64,000 nucleotides of DNA, taken from contig BQMY01000075.1 in NCBI GenBank assembly GCA_022181065.1, positions 1 through 64,000 of the forward strand, in the 5' to 3' direction. Below the pieces are notes generated by a model that was not told the DNA's origin, did not search any database, and saw only the letters and a program-made list of their open reading frames with translations. Below are positions 54,681 to 61,996 of the stretch, in pieces. The stretch is from Melioribacteraceae bacterium (GTDB lineage: Bacteria; Bacteroidota; Ignavibacteria; Ignavibacteriales; Melioribacteraceae). Numbering within the stretch: position 1 is the stretch's first letter; each line of letters opens with the position of its first letter. Position numbers and translations under genes: made by a program.

Positions 54681-54768
54681 ATCCAGTTTTTGAATACAAA
54701 GATAAAAATAAAAAGGAAGGTCGGTGACCATCCATCAAATTTTAATAACTCAGAGTTTATATGTTTTT

Positions 54769-54811
54769 AGAGCCGCACCACCGCTTTACGGGGAAGGCAT
54801 GGTGCGGCTCT
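54769..54811 (-). terminator. Hairpin beyond the GHL10-type T9SS gene
   Basis: AGAGCCGCACCA (54769-54780) pairs with TGGTGCGGCTCT (54800-54811), a perfect 12-bp stem around a 19-nt loop; on the minus strand an AAAAAC rather than T tract follows, so it may stabilise the 3' end more than terminate. Confidence 0.6.
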
Positions 54812-54845
54812 ACTTTGTACTAAGTACTAATCACTCGGCACTATC
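54811..54845 (-). repeat. Degenerate heptanucleotide array abutting T9SS gene stop
   Basis: On plus: TACTTTG, TACTAAG, TACTAAT, CACTCGG, CACTATC; on minus (AGTNNNN)x5. It fills exactly the interval between the hairpin and the stop codon at 54846. Confidence 0.8.
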
Positions 54846-57695
54846 TTATTTCAATAAAATCATTTTGTTGGAGATAACTTTATTTTTAGCTTCGAGTCGG
54901 TAGATATATACTCCTGACGATAATCCGTTCGCGTTAAAATTCACGGTGTAATTACCTGGGGCGTACTCGCGGTTAACCAAATCGATTACTTTTTCACCAA
55001 GGATATTGTAAATAGAAAGTTTCACAATGCCAGCTTCCGGAATAGAGAATTTTATCTTCGTCGCCGGATTAAACGGATTGGGGTAATTTTGTGAAAGCGA
55101 ATAATCATTCGGAATAGAATTATCACCATTGTCCACACTAACAATATCTTCGGTGAAGTAATCGAGGATTTTTTCCATCAAAGTAATTCTTTCGGAATCA
55201 GTGTATATAGTTTCAAACGGAACGGTAAGATACACCATTTTACCAGGCGTAGAAGATGTACCGAAATTACCTTTGTAAACCACACCACCGATATTCTGGT
55301 TAGCGGGAGCGCCTGTAAAGCTGACGCAATTTTCAGCTCCCCCTAATGGTGTTATGACATCGGGCCAGTCAACATCATATGTACCGTGCGCGCCATTATC
55401 AAATTTGTATTCCGAAATCCCGTCGAACAATGTTTCGCCAATACCATCGAATGTATAGTAGGTCGCACTCTGGTTTCCGGGTGCGTCGGCAACATATTGC
55501 GCCTTGAGGTAGTTATGGTAAAACGCGATATCCGCAGAAGTGGGGTGCCCTGTTTTACCTTCAAGATCCCAGCCAATTTCAGCACCTGATACAAATAAAG
55601 CACCACCATTTTCGAGGAACAACTCAACTTTATCTTGTTCGGTAGGGTCGAAGGTGTGATCAGCGGTAGATTCGTCACCCAATATCCATACAACTATATC
55701 AAAATCTGTGAGGTTAACATCACCTGAAATTACAGATTCATTTAGTGCGTATGAGAATCCGTGACCTGCCTCGGTAATCGGGTTGGTATATTCCCGAATA
55801 TAATCATTTCTTGTGTTTGTGCCGCGATCAAATCCGTTTACAACAAGAATTTTTGATTCGGACGACATGGGAGCCGCGGCGAAAAGTTGTTCCGGCGCGT
55901 CAGAAAATCCGCGAAGGTTATATGCCATGATCTTGAAATAGTAATACTCTCCAGCTTGTAAGCCATTTATTTCAATGGCTGTTGTTTCAGACATGACAGT
56001 GTCAGCAAAGTTTACTCCATCTGTACTTAAAACCGCTGCGTAACCCTGTGCGTATTGAGTTTCGGCGCATTTTACAACAATAGATGTATCGCTTACATTA
56101 ATTGCACCCGCGAAATCAGGGGCAGCGGGAAGGGGTTCCATAAATGATACTTGATCGGTCTGAACCGTATTTGAAACTCCTGATTCATTCCAGAATCTGT
56201 TGAAGAATGTAGCATAATAGGTGTACTGACCCTCAAAGTTTACCGCATCATTAAAATCTTCAGCGAAAAACGCTGTAGAATCATCAAACGCGAGGTGCGC
56301 GATTTTGTCAGATTGCGGATCGGGGTTATCATCTTCCGAACGATAAATCGCGACCCAATAGTTTTGATCAATCGAGTCGGGGAGAGTTACGGTAAATTCG
56401 TAATTTAGTGAATCAATTTTTACCATATCGATCTCAGGCGAACCAATTACGGGTACATCATAAATAGGTCTGATTTTGGTTTTTCCGGAAAGAAATGTTT
56501 GTCCGGCTTCCTGCCAGTAATTATTTGTATTCCACGAACTGTAACTGTAAAACTGGAATCCGTCAGTCCAGTCAACTGTACGAACTGAATTTACAATTTC
56601 AGGGTGATTATCCCACGCGTTATTATCATTAAGGATGTAGGAACCGGGACCTACAGTATACATATACCCCGCGTCGATACCATCCTGAATATAAGGAGCC
56701 CAATCGCTTAGCAGGTTATTAGTAAATCCGGAACCGGTCAACCAGTGATAATGCATCGGGGTAAGCTGATCAAGGTTTCCTTCTCTAAACCACTTCGCCG
56801 CATCCTGAAAGACAACGTAATATCCGTTCCATCCATTCACGCCACCGGAACGATATTTACCGAGTGCGGCCGCGGATAGCCTGACCCAGGGTTTGGATGC
56901 CTGAATTGAATCGTGTAGTGTTTGCACGAACTCGCTAACACTCCATCTGCGCCAATCGTCCCATGTGTTAAAACCGGCGGGAACACCACCGCTTGCAGGA
57001 TGTTGCGCATCATAAATATATCTTTTGAAGCCGTTTGGCGATTCACTGTTTTTAATTTTTTTGTTAATTATTTCACCATCCATAATGCTGATCTGTTCCT
57101 CTTCAGGAACGCGCGGTGACATGTCATCTTCGTCATATTCATTCCAGCGAATGAAATCGAGGTGAATACCATCAATATCATATTTATTTACGAGTTCCAT
57201 AGCAACTGAAACTGTATAATCGCGTACTTCCTGCAGACCGGGAGAAGCGCACCGATATTGCGTCATTGCTACGCCATCCTCGTTGGTACATATCCATTCC
57301 GGATGCTCTGCCACAATCGTGCCCGATGCCGATGAAGCAACATGAAATACATTAAACCAGGCATGAAGTTCCATGCCGCGCTTGTGTGCTTCCTCAATAG
57401 CGTAGGCCAGGGGATCATAACCCGGATAAGCTCCTCCGGCATAGGTTCCCCATGGTTCGATATCAGAATCGTAATACACAGTACCGCTTTGACGGGCGTG
57501 CCATAATACGGCATTCATATTTGCTTGCTTGTGTTTGTCGAGTATGGCTCTGACGTTGGCTTTGTTTTGGGTCGAAGATAAACCGGAATTGATATGGTCC
57601 CAGGTAACAACCCATGTAGCCCTGAATTCCTGATTTTCCTGAGCGGAAAGAATTATTGATATTGTGAGAATAGAGAGTAGTACCCTGAATAACAT
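54846..57695 (-). CDS. Secreted GHL10-type glycoside hydrolase-like protein with GATase-like module and T9SS domain
   Basis: 949 residues. Signal peptide (MLFRVLLSILTISIILSAQ). A GHL10/DUF187 (beta/alpha)8 domain (~22-390) has EFRATWVVTWDHINSG, ANMNAVLWHARQSG, GMELHAWFNVFH and YDIDGIHLDFIRW, where the Asp residues are likely catalytic. A fibronectin-III-like pair follows (~430-610), then a flavodoxin/GATase-like alpha/beta module (~625-850: SKILVVNGFDRGTNTRNDYI, DFDIVVWILGDES, NGGALFVSGAEIGWDL), and the T9SS domain (QNYPNPFNPATKIKFSIPEA to NKMILLK). The family acts on bacterial or plant glycans; exact substrate unknown. Single-gene unit. Confidence 0.87.
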   Translation of the reverse strand: MLFRVLLSILTISIILSAQENQEFRATWVVTWDHINSGLSSTQNKANVRAILDKHKQANMNAVLWHARQSGTVYYDSDIEPWGTYAGGAYPGYDPLAYAIEEAHKRGMELHAWFNVFHVASSASGTIVAEHPEWICTNEDGVAMTQYRCASPGLQEVRDYTVSVAMELVNKYDIDGIHLDFIRWNEYDEDDMSPRVPEEEQISIMDGEIINKKIKNSESPNGFKRYIYDAQHPASGGVPAGFNTWDDWRRWSVSEFVQTLHDSIQASKPWVRLSAAALGKYRSGGVNGWNGYYVVFQDAAKWFREGNLDQLTPMHYHWLTGSGFTNNLLSDWAPYIQDGIDAGYMYTVGPGSYILNDNNAWDNHPEIVNSVRTVDWTDGFQFYSYSSWNTNNYWQEAGQTFLSGKTKIRPIYDVPVIGSPEIDMVKIDSLNYEFTVTLPDSIDQNYWVAIYRSEDDNPDPQSDKIAHLAFDDSTAFFAEDFNDAVNFEGQYTYYATFFNRFWNESGVSNTVQTDQVSFMEPLPAAPDFAGAINVSDTSIVVKCAETQYAQGYAAVLSTDGVNFADTVMSETTAIEINGLQAGEYYYFKIMAYNLRGFSDAPEQLFAAAPMSSESKILVVNGFDRGTNTRNDYIREYTNPITEAGHGFSYALNESVISGDVNLTDFDIVVWILGDESTADHTFDPTEQDKVELFLENGGALFVSGAEIGWDLEGKTGHPTSADIAFYHNYLKAQYVADAPGNQSATYYTFDGIGETLFDGISEYKFDNGAHGTYDVDWPDVITPLGGAENCVSFTGAPANQNIGGVVYKGNFGTSSTPGKMVYLTVPFETIYTDSERITLMEKILDYFTEDIVSVDNGDNSIPNDYSLSQNYPNPFNPATKIKFSIPEAGIVKLSIYNILGEKVIDLVNREYAPGNYTVNFNANGLSSGVYIYRLEAKNKVISNKMILLK

Positions 57696-57990
57696 AAAAT
57701 GCTCCTGAATTGCTTGATGTAAGGTCGAACTTTTAAATTAAGAAAAAAAGTCAAAATTTGACGGGTAAAAAATGTTATCTGGGAGAATAATTGATAATAA
57801 AAACCGCCAACCGTTTAAAAGGCTGACGGTAAATAATTGTTATTGAAGTTGGGTAAGCGGTAAGGCTGGTGAGTTTAATCGCCTGTCCCGTTTGCGGGGA
57901 AGTACCGTCAATGCCTGAAACCTGTATACTCCCGGCCCTTTCCCGCTTCACGGGACAGGCGAGCAACCTATGGAACCCTGGAATACGTTA
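57696..57990. other. Intergenic repeat remnants
   Basis: About 295 bp without a gene. It contains a CCGTCAGCC-type hairpin region (57806-57830), and the right half of the ~80-bp repeat family in plus orientation (GAGTTTAATCGCCTGTCCCG, from about 57871) followed ~40 bp later by an inverted piece (CCCGCTTCACGGGACAGGCG, ending 57961). The two together form a loose inverted pair. Confidence 0.55.
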
Positions 57991-58500
57991 CTACATTTTA
58001 CCGGAATCTTTTTTATCTTTTTCTTCACCGGCCTGGTCCATCTGCATCCACGGATTTACATCGGTGTTCCAGGTATCATATTGAATTTTCCATTTCCCGT
58101 CATATTTTTTGTAGATGGTGATATATTTTCCTTTATCATCCCACGGCTTGTCCATTCCTGGCATTTCCATACTCATTGTGTAAGTTCCTATTTCATAGCC
58201 GTATTCACCCGACTCGGCAATTTCTATTACTTTCATTTCAAATGAAAGTATTTTCATGGGCATCTGTTTATCCATTTCAACTTTCTTTTTTAACGCATCC
58301 ATACCTTTTATCATCGGCTCATATGAAGGCATGGAAATGGCATCATTAGCATAAAGCTCAAGAACCAATTCGCCCTGATTGGTCTCCATCGCTTTTTTAA
58401 AAGTATCCTGGGTTTTTTGAACAAATTTTTCAAGGTCACTCTGCGCAAAGAGCGAAACTGATAGAAAAAGAACTAAAACAGCGGTTAAAACGTTTCTCAT
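57991..58500 (-). CDS. Secreted DUF4440/SnoaL-like protein
   Basis: 169 residues with a signal peptide (MRNVLTAVLVLFLSVSLFAQ). The mature part is an NTF2-like cone: helix DLEKFVQKTQDTFKKAMETN, YANDAISMPSYEPMIKGMDA, then strands SFEMKVIEIAESGEYGYEIG and GKYITIYKKYDGKWKIQYDT ending in W-N. A Lys/Asp-rich tail closes it. No catalytic residues can be named. It is divergent from the dienelactone hydrolase gene. Confidence 0.82.
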   Translation of the reverse strand: MRNVLTAVLVLFLSVSLFAQSDLEKFVQKTQDTFKKAMETNQGELVLELYANDAISMPSYEPMIKGMDALKKKVEMDKQMPMKILSFEMKVIEIAESGEYGYEIGTYTMSMEMPGMDKPWDDKGKYITIYKKYDGKWKIQYDTWNTDVNPWMQMDQAGEEKDKKDSGKM

Positions 58501-58639
58501 TTTACATCCCTTTTATTAGTGAAATAACAATTTGTTTTATATTCATCAAACAATCAACTAAAAACTTAAATGATTCTGATTTAATTTAAAAAATATACCA
58601 TATAATAATATATCATATCTAAATTAACAGGTGCCCAAT

Positions 58640-59422
58640 ATGAAAAAAACATTAATAATTCTGTTTATCCTGATCAGCGGATTTTTGTTCACTACCCATG
58701 CTCAAATTACAACGGAAGAGATAGAATATAGAAATGGTGAGACCACCATGAAAGGATTTCTGGCTTATGATGCGTCCAGTATTGAAAAACGACCCGGGAT
58801 ATTGGTCGTACACGAGTGGTGGGGTCATAATGATTATGCAAGGAAAAGAGCCAAAATGCTCGCGGAACTTGGTTATGTTGCATTCGCCGTCGATATGTAC
58901 GGCGATGGTAAAAAAGCTGAACATCCGGAAGATGCCGGAAAATTTGCCGGTGAAGTGATGAAAAATTTCAGTTCCGCTAAAGAACGTTTTAACGCGGGAA
59001 TGGATGTGTTGAAAGATTTTAAATTTACCGATGATGAAAAAATTGGCGCGATAGGCTATTGTTTTGGCGGAGGAATTGTTCTCAATATGGCAAGAACCGG
59101 GGCTGAGCTCGATGGCGTTGTAAGTTTTCACGGCAGCCTGAATTCTGCGGTTTCCGATACTGATATCAAAGGTAAAATACTGGTTTGTAATGGCGCTGAT
59201 GATGGTTTTGTCCCCGCGGAACAAATTGAGACCTTTAAAAAAGAGATGGAAGAAAACGAAGTCGATTACAAATTTGTTAACTACGAAGGTGCGAAACACA
59301 GCTTTACAAGTCCTGACGCGGATAAGTATGCCGAAAAGTTCTCCATGCCCATTGCATACAACAAAGAGGCGGATGAAAAATCATGGGCAGATATGAAAGA
59401 ATTTTTTAATAAAGTATTTTAA
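58640..59422 (+). CDS. Exported dienelactone-hydrolase-family protein
   Basis: 260 residues from the ATG preceded by AGGTG; a GTG three codons upstream overlaps that SD. Signal peptide MKKTLIILFILISGFLFTTH with AQ. Alpha/beta hydrolase with Cys141 nucleophile in GAIGYCFGGG, Asp187/188 in NGADDGFVP and His220 in GAKHSF. VVHEWWGHNDYARKRAKMLA is the DLH family hallmark. The substrate is unknown; the exported DLH subgroup is common in this phylum. A terminator follows at 59443-59476. Confidence 0.92.
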   Translation: MKKTLIILFILISGFLFTTHAQITTEEIEYRNGETTMKGFLAYDASSIEKRPGILVVHEWWGHNDYARKRAKMLAELGYVAFAVDMYGDGKKAEHPEDAGKFAGEVMKNFSSAKERFNAGMDVLKDFKFTDDEKIGAIGYCFGGGIVLNMARTGAELDGVVSFHGSLNSAVSDTDIKGKILVCNGADDGFVPAEQIETFKKEMEENEVDYKFVNYEGAKHSFTSPDADKYAEKFSMPIAYNKEADEKSWADMKEFFNKVF

Positions 59423-59442
59423 CACTAAAACTTGACAATCCA

Positions 59443-59476
59443 TTTTCTCAGGGTGATTATTGGTCACCCTGGGAAA
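59443..59476 (+). terminator. Terminator of the dienelactone hydrolase gene
   Basis: TTTTCTCAGGGTGA (59443-59456) pairs with TCACCCTGGGAAAA (59463-59476) with one mismatch. It follows the stop by 20 bp. Confidence 0.75.
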
Positions 59477-59638
59477 ATATTAAAATGATTAATCTTCACT
59501 ATTTACAATCTCATCAAAGTTTACGATATTTAAACTATAAAGGAACGGGAATATCCTTATTAAAAAGGTAATTAGACTCTAAATTAAAACTATTTTATTT
59601 CGATAGTATTGATAAGTAATCCAAAATCAATCCCTGAA

Positions 59639-61918
59639 ATGTTAAAAACTCGAATAATATTTGTAATAATATCTGTTGTTTTCAGTTTTCAAACTCTATT
59701 TGCCGTTAATCTGGATAGCTTAAAGAACCTCATTCCAACAACAACCGGTGAAGAGCTGGTTGACCTGTATAATGAAATTGCGTCTAATATCTCCGGTCAA
59801 AACAGGGAAAAGCTGAATTTTGCTGAAAGCGCGGAAGAACTTGCCGCTACATTGAGATATAACAAGGGGAAAGCCGACGCGCTAAAAAATATTGGCAGTT
59901 ATCACATACTTAATGAAGATAATGATAAGGCACTCGAATATTATTTCAGGGCGAAACAATTTTACTCATCCAACGATTACGAAAATCTCTCTAAAATTAA
60001 TGAAAGAATTGCTGTTGCGTATTATGAGAACAAAGATAATAACAACGCGAAATTGTATTATAAAAAATCAATCGAATTGCTGAACAAGTTTCCGGTAAAT
60101 TCTTTCCATGCGAGTCCGAATAACAATCTTGGACTTCTGTACTGGAGAATGAGTTATTACGATAGTGCCCTAACTTACTACAATAGTGCGCTGGAAGTAG
60201 CGCATGCTCTGAATGACTCATCCTATCTTGGCAGATTGCTAAATAATATTGGCGTAATCTACTGGCAGTGGACACTTTACGACAAGGCTATTGAGAACTA
60301 TCTCAAATCACTTGATATACGATACGCGTTAAAGGATAGCATCGGAGTTGGCAGATTACTGAATAATATTGGTCTGACATACCTTCAGATTGATGATAAC
60401 GAAAAAGCCATGAATTATTTTAATCAGGCACTAGAGCTTTCGAGAGAAATACCAAGCGATGAACTGACGGGATACTCCTACTACAACATGGGAGCAATAT
60501 ACATAAGAAATAATGAGTACACCAAAGCTTTGGAAATCTATAAAAGTTCCAGAAAACATTATAAACTTGACAATATTTACAGCGGTGACTTGCTCACTTC
60601 CATACAAATTGGTGAAATATTTAATTTACTCGGTAAACCTGATTCAGCAATGGTTTATCTCGAGAATGGCTTGAGGATTGGGAAAGAAACCAACAACCAG
60701 AAACGTATCTCAATGGCTCTGATGGAAATGGGGAAATCTTATTCTTTAGTGCAAAATTATAACAAAGCGATTTCCGCTTTTGACGAGGCACTTGATATAA
60801 GTTCGCGTATCGGTAAGGATGATCTCTCGACAGATATCTTCTACGAACGCGCAAAACTTCTCGAAAAATTGGGCGAGTACAAAAATTCGCTTCAAGATTA
60901 CAAATCATATTACGAACTGAAAGACAGCGTTAAAAATATTGAGGTACAGAGAAAGATTGTTGAATATCAATCCAAGTTCGAAACTCAGCAGGCAAACATA
61001 GCATTGAAGGATAAAGAATTTGAACTGGAAAGAAACCGGATTTTTCTAATCTCTGCATTTGCTGCTATAGTTATCCTCGTGGTTTTACTGATAATATTAT
61101 ACCGCATTAATTATCTCAAGAATAAAACCAATAAACAATTATCCGACACAAATGTTACTGTCAGAAAGCAGAATGAGGAAATAAACTCTCAGAAAGCCCG
61201 GCTTGAAGACGCGTTTATCAAGCTGAATAATCATAAAAACGAACTGGATATTAATATTTCTACAAAAGATAAATTGTTTTCTGTTCTGGCACATGATATT
61301 AAAAATCCGCTTGGAGTAATACTTAATTATTCAGAACTGTTAAAACAGAAGGATACATTAAGCGAATCAGAAATCGATGAGATTATAGAAAGTATCGCAA
61401 GAAGCGCGCAGAAACTCTCGGAACTTCTTAACACAATCCTGACATGGTCTAAATCGCAGCAGGGTTTGATAAATATCAACAAAGAAAAAATTGAAATCAG
61501 ATCGGAAATTGAGTTCGCCGCACAACCACTTAAAACCTGGCTTGATCAGAAGGGTATTATCTTTAACAATGTTGATACACCTGTTTCTATTTACACCGAC
61601 AAATTTATGTTTCATACTGTAATCAGAAATCTCATTCATAACTCGATTAAATACACAAAATCGGGCGGAAAGATTTATATTGAAGCTTTTGAGGATGAAT
61701 TTTACTCAATTATAAATGTATCAGATACCGGGGAAGGAATATCAAAAGAAAAATTGAGTCGTATCTTCTCCGGAATCAAGGACGAAAAAAACTCGCAATC
61801 TACCGGACTCGGATTGAAAATATGTAAAGATTTCATTGAAAAACAGAATGGAATCATAAACGTTATTAGTGAAATTGGTAACGGTACTACCTTTTCTATA
61901 AAGCTTCCAAAAAACTGA
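59639..61918 (+). CDS. TPR-containing sensor histidine kinase
   Basis: 759 residues from ATG 59639, chosen because the signal sequence MLKTRIIFVIISVVFSFQTL follows; a TTG start ten codons earlier is possible. Periplasmic TPR repeats (~25-450; for example GRLLNNIGVIYWQWTLYDKA and GRLLNNIGLTYLQIDDNEKA) lead to one membrane helix (~480-500, FLISAFAAIVILVVLLIILY) and a coiled coil. The HisKA domain has His552 in FSVLAHDIKNPLG; the HATPase domain shows RNLIHNSIKYT (N box), VSDTGEGIS (G1) and STGLGLKICKDFIEK (G2). A complete kinase whose partner is probably the response-regulator gene 78 bp downstream. Confidence 0.93.
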   Translation: MLKTRIIFVIISVVFSFQTLFAVNLDSLKNLIPTTTGEELVDLYNEIASNISGQNREKLNFAESAEELAATLRYNKGKADALKNIGSYHILNEDNDKALEYYFRAKQFYSSNDYENLSKINERIAVAYYENKDNNNAKLYYKKSIELLNKFPVNSFHASPNNNLGLLYWRMSYYDSALTYYNSALEVAHALNDSSYLGRLLNNIGVIYWQWTLYDKAIENYLKSLDIRYALKDSIGVGRLLNNIGLTYLQIDDNEKAMNYFNQALELSREIPSDELTGYSYYNMGAIYIRNNEYTKALEIYKSSRKHYKLDNIYSGDLLTSIQIGEIFNLLGKPDSAMVYLENGLRIGKETNNQKRISMALMEMGKSYSLVQNYNKAISAFDEALDISSRIGKDDLSTDIFYERAKLLEKLGEYKNSLQDYKSYYELKDSVKNIEVQRKIVEYQSKFETQQANIALKDKEFELERNRIFLISAFAAIVILVVLLIILYRINYLKNKTNKQLSDTNVTVRKQNEEINSQKARLEDAFIKLNNHKNELDINISTKDKLFSVLAHDIKNPLGVILNYSELLKQKDTLSESEIDEIIESIARSAQKLSELLNTILTWSKSQQGLININKEKIEIRSEIEFAAQPLKTWLDQKGIIFNNVDTPVSIYTDKFMFHTVIRNLIHNSIKYTKSGGKIYIEAFEDEFYSIINVSDTGEGISKEKLSRIFSGIKDEKNSQSTGLGLKICKDFIEKQNGIINVISEIGNGTTFSIKLPKN

Positions 61919-61996
61919 TATATTTACCTCTTTGTATTGAAGTTTATTCAGGTTTTACTATATTTCAAATAAATCTCTTAGCAACGGTGCATACCA

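Larger units (their letters stand above)
53649..54845. other. 1.2-kb gene-free region made of tandem and nested repeats
   Basis: No gene. After ~150 bp of AT-rich proS leader it holds two full copies and one partial copy of a composite module (see the repeat entries), an AT-rich stretch near 54690-54760, and a hairpin plus heptad array beside the T9SS gene stop. Confidence 0.75.

Noticed and set aside
58652-59299. 215-codon minus-strand frame opposite the dienelactone hydrolase gene
   Set aside because: Antisense to a well-supported gene with catalytic motifs; Phe/Ile/His-rich composition typical of antisense frames.
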